From Methylocapsa sp. (GTDB lineage: Bacteria > Pseudomonadota > Alphaproteobacteria > Rhizobiales > Beijerinckiaceae): DNA of 27,942 bases. The notes beneath the pieces were generated by a model that did no database searches, was not told where the DNA came from, and was given only the letters and a program-made list of their open reading frames with translations. Below are positions 1 to 6,070 of the stretch, piece after piece (within the stretch, counting starts at the first letter, position 1; each line of letters opens with the position of its first letter). The position numbers were made by a program, and so were the translations under genes. The stretch spans positions 3,997 to 31,938 of the forward strand of contig PLUZ01000258.1 of assembly GCA_003162995.1 (NCBI GenBank). Reading direction: 5' to 3'.

Positions 1-311
1 GCAAGCATCGTCGGGCCGATGCCGACGACGGTGTCGACCTCGCGGTGAATGCCGAGGCGCGCGATGATACGATGGAGCGACACGGGAATGATGATCGCCT
101 TGAAAAAGAGCGCGATCGCGGCGGTGATATAGAGATGTGGCGCGCCTTGCACAAAGGCTTGCCATGCAACCGAAAGGGCAAGAACGACCGCCTGAAGGGC
201 GAACACATTCAGCAGGGCATAGAGCCGATTCTGATATAAGAGCATGAAGCTGATCAGCACCAAGCCGCCGGCAAGGAGATGGGATACGTCGAACGCAAGG
301 CGGCCAGTCAT
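1..311 (-). CDS. hyfE: Hydrogenase-4 component E-like membrane subunit (partial, 3' end off the window)
   Basis: Reading the minus strand from an ATG at 309-311 gives an open frame (MTGRLAFDVSHLLAGG...) that runs off the left edge; about 103 residues are visible. It is very hydrophobic, with three membrane segments at roughly residues 10-25, 30-50 and 57-80, followed by a charged loop that includes LHRIIARLGIHREVD. This matches the N-terminal part of HyfE, the NuoK-like subunit of hydrogenase-4 type complexes. The ATG overlaps the TGA of the upstream hyfC-like gene (ATGA), so the two are probably translationally coupled. The family assignment rests on the hydrophobic pattern, the loop and the position after hyfB-hyfC; the C-terminus cannot be judged. 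Confidence 0.8.
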   Translation of the reverse strand, partial: MTGRLAFDVSHLLAGGLVLISFMLLYQNRLYALLNVFALQAVVLALSVAWQAFVQGAPHLYITAAIALFFKAIIIPVSLHRIIARLGIHREVDTVVGIGPTML

Positions 312-1267
312 TGCAAGGTCCTTGTGACGAAGAGAAGCAGCACGCCGAGCAAGCCGAGCATCAGCGCGGCACCGAGGAATTCCGAAATACGGAAGATGCG
401 CATCTTGGCGACGCTTGTCTCGAACAGCGCGAGCAGGACTCCGCCGGCCGCCAGCTTTGCGATGTAAGCCGCGGCGCCCGTCACCTCTTCGCCCGTTGAC
501 GCGCCAGGCGGCGCGAGACCCCAAGGCACGAACACGCAACCGATGAGCGACATATAGAGAAGGAGCTTCAACCATGCCGCAAGCTCGATCACCGCAAGGT
601 GGCGTCCGGAATATTCGAGCAGCATGGCCTCATGCACCATGGTCAGTTCGAGATGTGTAGCGGGATTGTCGATCGGAATGCGCCCGTTTTCCGCGATCGC
701 GACCATCACGAGGGCGATGAGAGCGAGCCCGGCCGAGACCCGCAAGCCGACCGCCGGAGACAGCATGAAACCGGCAAGACTTGAGAGCTGAGTCGAGCCG
801 GCGAGGAGTGCGAGGGTGAACACGATCATGATCATCGCGGGTTCGGCAAGCGTCGCGATCATCATCTCGCGGCTCGACCCGATGCCGCCAAAACTCGTGC
901 CAACATCCATCCCGGCGAGCGCCAAAAAAAAGCGCGCGCTGCCGAGAAGCGCGATGACCACGATAAGGTCTGCCGACCAGCTAAACATGAGGCCAGTGGC
1001 AAAGGTCGGAACGAGCGCCGCCGCCACCCAGGTCGCGGCGAAGACGAGATAGGGTGTCACGCGGAACAGCCAAGAGGCGTTCTCCGCAAGCACCGCTTCC
1101 TTGCGCATGAGCCGTAAAAGGTCGCGATAGGGCTGCAGGAGAGGTGGTCCCTGCCTGCGCAAAAGACGGCCCTTCAGCTTGCGGATGAAGCCCGTGAGGA
1201 GCGGCGCCAGCAAAAGCACCAACAGCATCTGCGCGCCCTGGGTGGCAAGATCGAGGATCACTGCCAT
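308..1267 (-). CDS. hyfC: Respiratory-chain NuoH-like subunit of a hydrogenase-4/Ehr-type complex
   Basis: A 319-aa polytopic membrane protein of the NuoH/HycD/HyfC family, which in related complexes anchors the peripheral arm and forms the quinone-proximal channel. Family landmarks are clear: the basic cytoplasmic loop around residues 33-57 (GRLLRRQGPPLLQPYRDLL), the DVGTSFGGIGSSREM segment at 121-135, and the acidic block at 195-225 (AENGRIPIDNPATHLELTM, then HEAMLLEYSG). About eight hydrophobic helices are visible, and the length is usual for HyfC. The ATG at 1265-1267 lies 10 nt inside the end of hyfB, and its stop overlaps the hyfE start, so the genes form one operon. The catalytic subunits are outside the window, so whether the complex is a true NiFe hydrogenase or a cofactor-less Ehr complex cannot be decided here. 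Confidence 0.88.
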   Translation of the reverse strand: MAVILDLATQGAQMLLVLLLAPLLTGFIRKLKGRLLRRQGPPLLQPYRDLLRLMRKEAVLAENASWLFRVTPYLVFAATWVAAALVPTFATGLMFSWSADLIVVIALLGSARFFLALAGMDVGTSFGGIGSSREMMIATLAEPAMIMIVFTLALLAGSTQLSSLAGFMLSPAVGLRVSAGLALIALVMVAIAENGRIPIDNPATHLELTMVHEAMLLEYSGRHLAVIELAAWLKLLLYMSLIGCVFVPWGLAPPGASTGEEVTGAAAYIAKLAAGGVLLALFETSVAKMRIFRISEFLGAALMLGLLGVLLLFVTRTLQ

Positions 1268-3270
1268 AGCGCGAGCACCAGCAATAGGAACACGAGCGCG
1301 AAACTGACAAAACTCAGATAGATTCGGATGGTCAGGAACTGAAGCTGATTGAGCCGCGTGGTGGCGAGCGAAACCGCATTGCCGATGGGTGTGTACATGA
1401 GTTCCCAGGCGAGATCATGCAGCTTGACTTCGAACCGGGCTGGACCGGGGTCGCCGGGCGGCCGCATCTCGACACGCTCGTGGGCACGAAATACATAGGT
1501 GCCAAAGACCTGGCGAATCGGCTGGGCGAAACTCCCCGCCGTATATTGTGTCGCTGGGTTTTGTTCCGGAAAGCCGCAGTCCCAGGCGGGGGCGCGGCGT
1601 ATGGCGCCGGACGCGAAGCGGTGGATGACATAGGCCGCGATCGAGGCGGAGGCCGCGATGAAGAAAAACACGACCAGTCCATTATAAGAACTGCGGCTCT
1701 CGGCAACCGGCACGATCGACAGCCATTCTATGCTGGCTTGCGCGGGCATCCTTGCCCCGGTGACGCTCTGCACGACGGGCGCCATGGCATCGATCACGAA
1801 GCCCGGCAAAATCCCGGCGAGAACGCAGAGGACGGCAAGCGTGATCATCGCGGCGTGCGACCAGCGATCGACCTCGACGGCACGTTCCGCCGCCACGGAG
1901 CGCGGCCGTCCGAGAAACACAATCCCAAAGACACGCACGAAACAGGCTGCCGCCAGCGCCGCCGCAAGGGCGAGCAGCGCGCCGACCGCCGGCAGGAGAA
2001 GTTTCAGCCCCCAATGCGGCAGCCCTGGACTGAGCAAAATGGCTTGAAAGAGCAGCCATTCAGACGCAAATCCATTAAGCGGCGGCAGCGCAGAGATAGC
2101 GGCACACGCAACGAGGAACGCGAAACTCGTGACCGGCATCGGGTGGATGAGGCCGCCGAGACGGTCCATGTTGCGCTCGCCCGTCGCGGTCAGCACGGCC
2201 CCTGCGCCGAAGAACAAAATGCTTTTGAAGAGCGCGTGATTGAGGACATGGAACAGGGCCGCGGTCAAAGCCAGCGCACCTGCGGCGGGCCATCCATTCG
2301 TGTCGAACGCCAGCGCCAGTCCAAGCCCGGCAAAGATAACGCCGATATTTTCGATCGTGCTGTAAGCGAGCACGCGCTTCACATCATTTTGCATGAGCGC
2401 ATGGAGAATGCCGAGCACCGCGGTGCCGCCGCCGGCAGCCAGAATCGGAACCCCCCACCACCATTCCGCGTCCTGGGCGAGGAGATCGAAGACAATGCGC
2501 AGGAAACCGTAGATGGCGACCTTGGTCATCACGCCGCTCATCAGCGCCGAGACATGGCTTGGTGCCGCCGGATGGGCGAGCGGCAGCCAGACATGGAGCG
2601 GCACGAGTCCAGCCTTCGAGCCCGCGCCGAACAGGGCAAGACCAAGAACGAGGCCCGCGCGTAACGGCGATATTTTGTGCGCGCGGATTGCGTCGAAGGC
2701 GTAGCCCCCTTCCGGGCCGGCGAGCAGGCCGAATGCAAGCAGGAGGGCCAGAGTGCCGGCGCTAGCCATGACGATATAGACATAGCCGGCCTCAAGGTTT
2801 CCAGGCTCCTTGTGATGGGCCATGACGAGTGCCCAGGAGGCGAGCGACATGAATTCCCACGCCACCAAAAAACTGAAAGCGTCGGCGGCCAGCACGACCA
2901 AATTCATGCCGGCGAGAAATGCCGGAAAAAATGGCAGCACCCGCAGCGGCTCATGCTCGTGCCGGCCATAGCCAATCCCATAAAGGCTCGCGCTTGCGCC
3001 CCCGAGATTGACGACCGCCAGAAAAAACGCGGCGAGCGCATCCACATGGAAATGCGCGCCGACCCAAGGCAGCCCCAGCGGCAAGGTGATGTCCGCCACC
3101 GCGGCGCCAAAGAGCAGATGGTGAAGGGCAAAGAGAAGCCCGGCAAGCGAGAGTGCGAGAGCGGCAGAATAGAGGGCAACCGTGGCGCCACGCGCGTTGC
3201 CGATGAAGGCCGCAAGAACCGCGATGCCAAGCAGGGCGCCAACACACCACAATTCCGCGATTACCGTCAT
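1258..3270 (-). CDS. hyfB: Proton-translocating antiporter-like subunit of a hydrogenase-4/Ehr-type complex
   Basis: A 670-aa polytopic membrane protein of the NuoL/NuoM/MrpA antiporter family, most like HyfB/HycC. Ion-pathway residues of the family are present: a membrane glutamate in AWEFMSLASW (E139), a lysine in GAGSKAGLVPLHVWLP (K219) and a second in SGVMTKVAIYG (K250). The C-terminal part contains WDCGFPEQ followed by QYTAGSFAQPIRQVFG, typical of HyfB-type rather than NuoL/NuoM proteins. About 14-16 membrane segments are predicted by eye. The start ATG at 3268-3270 has an AGG just upstream and lies 5 nt after the stop of the XRE regulator gene, implying co-transcription with it. The stop overlaps hyfC by 10 nt. 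Inferred role: proton or sodium pumping coupled to redox chemistry carried out by subunits encoded to the left of the window. Confidence 0.9.
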   Translation of the reverse strand: MTVIAELWCVGALLGIAVLAAFIGNARGATVALYSAALALSLAGLLFALHHLLFGAAVADITLPLGLPWVGAHFHVDALAAFFLAVVNLGGASASLYGIGYGRHEHEPLRVLPFFPAFLAGMNLVVLAADAFSFLVAWEFMSLASWALVMAHHKEPGNLEAGYVYIVMASAGTLALLLAFGLLAGPEGGYAFDAIRAHKISPLRAGLVLGLALFGAGSKAGLVPLHVWLPLAHPAAPSHVSALMSGVMTKVAIYGFLRIVFDLLAQDAEWWWGVPILAAGGGTAVLGILHALMQNDVKRVLAYSTIENIGVIFAGLGLALAFDTNGWPAAGALALTAALFHVLNHALFKSILFFGAGAVLTATGERNMDRLGGLIHPMPVTSFAFLVACAAISALPPLNGFASEWLLFQAILLSPGLPHWGLKLLLPAVGALLALAAALAAACFVRVFGIVFLGRPRSVAAERAVEVDRWSHAAMITLAVLCVLAGILPGFVIDAMAPVVQSVTGARMPAQASIEWLSIVPVAESRSSYNGLVVFFFIAASASIAAYVIHRFASGAIRRAPAWDCGFPEQNPATQYTAGSFAQPIRQVFGTYVFRAHERVEMRPPGDPGPARFEVKLHDLAWELMYTPIGNAVSLATTRLNQLQFLTIRIYLSFVSFALVFLLLVLALWQ

Positions 3271-3275
3271 CGCAC

Positions 3276-3587
3276 CTAACGTCCCGCCATGCGGGGATTG
3301 GCGCCCTGCACGATTCTCTCCGAATACATCCCAGCATTCGTTGAATCCTTGAGCCGGACGCCGCGGCCGCCACTGGAACTCAATGCATTCTCGCCGATCA
3401 GTTCGATTCCCGCGACGTCGAGCGCACCAATCAATTTCATCAAAGAATCCACATTGCAGCGGATCACCCCGTCACTCGCCTCCATCCGCTGAATGGTTGG
3501 AACCGATAAATCCGACAGTTCGGCGAGCTCACGCTGATCGATTCCGAGCAAGGCGCGGGCCGCGCGCAACTGTGCCGCCGTGATCAT
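3276..3587 (-). CDS. XRE-family HTH transcriptional regulator leading the hyf operon
   Basis: A 103-aa protein with a Cro/CI-type helix-turn-helix over residues 1-60: ITAAQLRAARALLGIDQREL, then AELSDLSVPTIQRMEASDG, the usual layout of small Hyphomicrobiales XRE regulators. The C-terminal 35 residues are glycine-, serine- and arginine-rich with no recognisable domain. The ATG at 3585-3587 follows an AGGAG motif with good spacing. The stop is only 5 nt before hyfB, so the regulator is probably co-transcribed with the membrane complex and may regulate its own operon. A palindrome and a promoter-like pair lie upstream (3627-3683). No ligand or sensing domain is visible, so the signal is unknown. 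Confidence 0.85.
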   Translation of the reverse strand: MITAAQLRAARALLGIDQRELAELSDLSVPTIQRMEASDGVIRCNVDSLMKLIGALDVAGIELIGENALSSSGGRGVRLKDSTNAGMYSERIVQGANPRMAGR

Positions 3588-3626
3588 ATAGGCTCCTGAG
3601 AGTCACAGCCAGAATATGCATTCTCA

Positions 3627-3655
3627 TAGGTACAAAATACATTATCGCGTTTCAA
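3627..3655 (-). promoter_or_regulatory. Candidate sigma-70 promoter for the XRE-hyf operon
   Basis: On the minus strand TTGAAA (3650-3655) and TACCTA (3627-3632) are separated by 17 nt. Transcription would start near 3620, leaving a leader of about 33 nt before the ATG at 3587. The -10 element is a weak match. This is assigned by eye only. Confidence 0.4.
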
Positions 3656-3664
3656 GCATTATTT

Positions 3665-3683
3665 ATGATGTATTATACATCAT
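3665..3683. promoter_or_regulatory. Perfect 9+1+9 AT-rich palindrome, candidate operator
   Basis: ATGATGTAT (3665-3673) and ATACATCAT (3675-3683) are perfect inverted copies around one T. Without GC in the stem centre or a T-tract it does not look like a terminator. It lies about 10 bp upstream of the candidate -35 of the XRE-hyf promoter, a position suited to an activator or dimeric repressor. The XRE protein itself is the simplest candidate binder, but this is inference. Confidence 0.5.
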
Positions 3684-3745
3684 TATGATGAATGGGGCGA
3701 GGCGTGACGGCGCTTCTGCCTGATCTCCAGAAATCAGACACTTCA

Positions 3746-4261
3746 TCAAAACACCGGTACCCCACGCGCGTTAAGAATCTGCGCCAAAGTCTCCAGTGCC
3801 TTGGCCCGCTTTCGAAAAAACGTATGCGGTGCCCATTGCTTTTCCGCGCAAAGCTTTTTGATCGAGCGGCCCCGCGCCGAGCGCAACGCCCAGAGGGTCG
3901 TCACCAGCGCCATCCCGGAATCGAGGTCATGCAATTCGCGCAACCACTCCAATGCCGCATCCATGCGCTGGATCTCAACGGCCGTGGGACGGATCACCGT
4001 GCGATTGTAGGCCCGCTCGCGCTCCCGCCGCTCGCTTTCCTCGAGCTCCGCCTGCGCCAGCCGGTCGGCCCATTCGGTGAGGGTGCGCGGCCAATGCCCG
4101 CCGGGCTCGCGGGGTCCGCGCAACCGCGGCAGCCGGTCAAGCGTGGCAAAGGCCTGCACGAGCCTTTTGCCGACATGATCCGCCTCCCAGAGCAGCGGCA
4201 GGGTTTCGCGATTGATGAGGCGCGGAACGTCAGACGGGACGGGCTTTGCTTCTCCGGTCAT
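3746..4261 (-). CDS. Phage-type DUF6362-like protein, putative HTH
   Basis: A 171-aa protein starting at the ATG at 4259-4261, two bases after the stop of the GcrA-like gene, so the two form an operon. It is soluble, with a charged helical middle (AQAELEESERRERERAYNR, about 69-87). A basic C-terminal part, at about 125-171, contains GRSIKKLCAEKQWAPHTFFR and ends LETLAQILNARGVPVF, which looks like a helix-turn-helix for DNA binding. The layout resembles DUF6362-type proteins found in alphaproteobacterial prophages; I recognise this only by overall pattern, so the family name is tentative. The same frame stays open upstream, but that part overlaps the GcrA-like gene and is a shadow. The function is unknown; a phage-derived regulatory role is the best guess. 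Confidence 0.7.
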   Translation of the reverse strand: MTGEAKPVPSDVPRLINRETLPLLWEADHVGKRLVQAFATLDRLPRLRGPREPGGHWPRTLTEWADRLAQAELEESERRERERAYNRTVIRPTAVEIQRMDAALEWLRELHDLDSGMALVTTLWALRSARGRSIKKLCAEKQWAPHTFFRKRAKALETLAQILNARGVPVF

Positions 4262-4263
4262 GC

Positions 4264-4605
4264 TCAAACCCCGTCGTCGAGGATATTGTCGATGAGGTAG
4301 GGCTCGGAGGCGACCTCGAGGAGCAAAAGCTTGATCATCGCCTCGCGTGTGAGACTGCGCTTCTCCGCGGCCGCCTCGAACTGCGTGTTGGCATCGGGCG
4401 TCAAGCGCAGCGACATGGCCGCTGCCGCCGCGCGAAAGGCGAGGCCGAATCTTTGTGCCTGCCGATGCACATTGTTGGGGGTCGAGCTGATAATGGGATC
4501 CTCGGCGATGCGCTTGGCATCCCAGCCAAGGCCAAGGAGAAACCCCAAGCGAGCTATTCGCTCCCCCGTCCAGCGTGATTTGCGAATCTCTGTCGTAATC
4601 GTCAC
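4264..4605 (-). CDS. GcrA-like HTH protein of the phage-like cassette
   Basis: A 113-aa protein starting with GTG (4603-4605), preceded 7 nt upstream by a full AGGAGG ribosome-binding site at 4613-4618. Residues 10-50 (SRWTGERIARLGFLLGLGWD, then AKRIAEDPIISSTPNNVHRQ, then AQRFGL) follow the GcrA pattern of a WT..R...L...GW...IA start and an NNVHRQAQRFGL recognition helix. In Caulobacter GcrA acts with sigma-70 at methylated promoters; whether this short version does so is unknown. The C-terminal half (LRLTPDANTQFEAAAEKRSL, then TREAMIKLLLLEVASEP) resembles a small ribbon-helix-helix-like or degradation module. Its promoter lies in the 4606-4673 region and overlaps two operator dyads, so it is probably repressed by the divergent S24 protein. 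Confidence 0.75.
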   Translation of the reverse strand: MTITTEIRKSRWTGERIARLGFLLGLGWDAKRIAEDPIISSTPNNVHRQAQRFGLAFRAAAAAMSLRLTPDANTQFEAAAEKRSLTREAMIKLLLLEVASEPYLIDNILDDGV

Positions 4606-4622
4606 GGTAAAACCTCCTATTA

Positions 4623-4665
4623 GGTATTATTACCGTAATATATATGGTATTATTACCTGGTGCAA
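4623..4665 (-). promoter_or_regulatory. Divergent control region: minus-strand promoter with two GGTATTATTACC operators
   Basis: Two identical 12-bp near-palindromes, GGTATTATTACC, lie at 4623-4634 and 4646-4657, with start points 23 bp apart (about two helical turns). On the minus strand TTGCAC (4660-4665) and TATATT (4637-4642) form a promoter with exact 17-nt spacing for the GcrA-like gene. The second operator lies in the spacer and the first covers the expected start point near 4630. The divergent S24 repressor gene starts at 4674, so both genes can be controlled from here. The repressor's own plus-strand promoter is less clear. Confidence 0.75.
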
Positions 4666-4673
4666 GGCTGACC

Positions 4674-5330
4674 ATGTTCGGTTACTCTACCGCTATGGAA
4701 CTTGAAGACGTTCTCTTCCGGATCGAAAGCCGCCTCAAGGCCGTGGGCCTTTCCGCGCACGCCGCTTCGCTCGCCGCCAAGCGGCCAGATGCGATTCGCA
4801 ATTTGAAGCGCGCTGTTAAAAACCATGACCGGCGCGGCGTCACGACCGAGACTTTGATGGCGCTTGCCCCCGTCTTGAAAACAACGGCGGCCTGGCTGCT
4901 TGAGGGTGTTGGGGAACCCACTCCCGGCAATATCGTGCAGGTTGTCGGGCGCATTGGGGCTGGCGCCGAAATTCTTCCGGAATTTGAACAAATCCCCCCC
5001 GAAGGTCTGTACGAAATCGAGGTTCCGTTTCCGATCTCGAATGATGCAATTGCTTTTCAGGTCGAAGGCGATAGCATGTGGCCTCGCTACGATCCTGGCG
5101 ACGTGATCATATGCTGGCGCCAAGGCACCAATGTCGATGAAGTCGTCGGCTGGGAAGCAGCCGTCAGGACCACGGACGGCAAACGCTATCTGAAACGGAT
5201 CCAGCGGGGTGGCTCCAGCGGAACCTTCGACCTTGAGAGCCATAACGCCGCGCCGATCCGGGGCGTGCGAATCGAATGGGCCGCCGAAATTAAAGGAGTC
5301 GTCAGAACCGGTCAGTGGCGCCGGAAATAG
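4674..5330 (+). CDS. LexA/CI-like S24-family self-cleaving repressor
   Basis: A 218-aa protein with an N-terminal helix-turn-helix (about residues 10-75, ending in AAWLLEGVGEP as in many prophage repressors) and a C-terminal S24/LexA-type peptidase domain (about 88-210). The motif VVGRIGAGAE carries an Ala-Gly pair (A96-G97) where LexA and CI cleave themselves. EGDSMWPRYDPGD supplies the catalytic serine (S134), and RYLKRIQ the catalytic lysine (K174). All residues needed for RecA-stimulated autocleavage are therefore present. The ATG at 4674 is chosen because AAGG lies 7 nt upstream; the ATG at 4695 has no ribosome-binding site, and the one at 4644 lies next to an operator. Matching operators lie before this gene and before the next one. 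It is probably the immunity-type repressor of a degenerate phage module. Confidence 0.85.
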   Translation: MFGYSTAMELEDVLFRIESRLKAVGLSAHAASLAAKRPDAIRNLKRAVKNHDRRGVTTETLMALAPVLKTTAAWLLEGVGEPTPGNIVQVVGRIGAGAEILPEFEQIPPEGLYEIEVPFPISNDAIAFQVEGDSMWPRYDPGDVIICWRQGTNVDEVVGWEAAVRTTDGKRYLKRIQRGGSSGTFDLESHNAAPIRGVRIEWAAEIKGVVRTGQWRRK

Positions 5331-5342
5331 GCTCGGGTGTAA

Positions 5343-5382
5343 GGTAACACTACCTTGACATAGGTATATTTACCTGTATTCA
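5343..5382 (+). promoter_or_regulatory. Repressible promoter with two GGTA-N4-TACC operators
   Basis: A consensus -35, TTGACA (5355-5360), is followed 16 nt later by TATTCA (5377-5382). One dyad, GGTAACACTACC (5343-5354), abuts the -35 on its upstream side. A second, GGTATATTTACC (5363-5374), fills the spacer. The dyads share the GGTA...TACC frame of the pair before the S24 repressor gene, and their start points are 20 bp apart. A repressor bound here would block RNA polymerase. The promoter drives the small gene starting at 5412. Confidence 0.75.
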
Positions 5383-5411
5383 CTATCCGGTCATTCAGCC
5401 GGAGCCCATCC

Positions 5412-5789
5412 ATGCCGAACCGCACGGCCGCCCAGGTCAATAATCACGACAATGCCCAGGCCCAAGTCAGTTTTCCAGTCAATATCGAAGCCGCGTTTCG
5501 CGCCCAGGCCACCCGCACCGTCGCCTTTCTCGTCAAGCACAGGGCGCGCGCCTATGCGAAACACCCGATGATGCTGGAGACGATTTCTCCCGGTCTTGCG
5601 GCTGCCGCCCCAGAGACCGTGATTGCCATGGCGAAGCAGCTGATGGAAACGGAAAGTCAGGCGCCGCGCCGGTGGTTCGGTTTTGGCGGGGAAGTCCCAA
5701 TCCTCAACGCCAAGGCGGTCTTGCTTTTTGCGCGTGCCCGGCGCCGGACGGCGAGAACGCGAGCCTTGCCCGTGGCGGGCAGCCTATGA
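5412..5789 (+). CDS. Small unknown protein under S24-repressor control
   Basis: A 125-aa protein of unrecognised family. The ATG at 5412 has GGAG 8 nt upstream and lies about 30 nt after the expected transcription start of the operator-covered promoter. The polar N-terminal 20 residues are followed by a helical, alanine-rich region (VNIEAAFRAQATRTVAFLVK, about 22-41) and a middle segment, SPGLAAAAPETVIAMAKQLM. The C-terminal 25 residues are strongly basic (LFARARRRTARTRALPVAGS). There is no signal peptide, convincing membrane helix or known catalytic motif. It is the only gene downstream of this promoter and reads convergently towards ftsZ. Control by a cleavable repressor would make it damage-inducible; that is inference, and no function should be assumed. 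Confidence 0.65.
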   Translation: MPNRTAAQVNNHDNAQAQVSFPVNIEAAFRAQATRTVAFLVKHRARAYAKHPMMLETISPGLAAAAPETVIAMAKQLMETESQAPRRWFGFGGEVPILNAKAVLLFARARRRTARTRALPVAGSL

Positions 5790-5836
5790 GCGCGGCTTGC
5801 TCTTGAATCATCTCAAAGGAAGCCAGCACCTTTGAA

Positions 5837-6068
5837 TAGGATTAGGGCATGTCCCGAAAAAGTTTCTCGACTTTTTTCAATGAGGACATGCTCCAACTTT
5901 TTGATTTCGAACTGCGTTCTATCGATCAAATCAGTCCATATGATCGGGACGCACTCTAGACCATGATCGCTTCAAGATGAATCGCTCATGGTCTCAAATT
6001 TTATGTTTTGCCGCATGATCATATCCAAAAAGTCTGCAACTTTTGGGATCATGCCCTTACCAATCCTA
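5837..6068. repeat. MITE-like palindromic element with three hairpins
   Basis: The ends are inverted copies: TAGGATT (5837-5843) matches AATCCTA (6062-6068), and both continue into GGGCATG followed by a hairpin. The left hairpin spans 5847-5891 with arms GCATGTCC and GGACATGC plus an inner GAAAAAGT/ACTTTTTTC stem. The right hairpin spans 6013-6054 with arms GCATGATC and GATCATGC plus an inner CCAAAAAGT/ACTTTTGG stem. A third hairpin (5959-5993, arms GACCATGA and TCATGGTC) sits between them. The whole is roughly mirror-symmetric over 232 bp and has no ORF. It resembles intergenic palindromic repeats common in rhizobial genomes. It ends 2 bp after the ftsZ stop and could also end ftsZ transcripts. 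Confidence 0.7.
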
Positions 6069-6070
6069 GT

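Noticed and set aside
1417..2664. 415-codon plus-strand frame opposite hyfB
   Set aside because: Arginine-, glutamine- and histidine-rich translation without domain motifs, lying fully antisense to a clear membrane protein gene; a GC-rich shadow frame.
4262..4675. N-terminal extension of the DUF6362-like protein to 309 aa
   Set aside because: It overlaps the GcrA-like gene in another frame and its translation is low-complexity.
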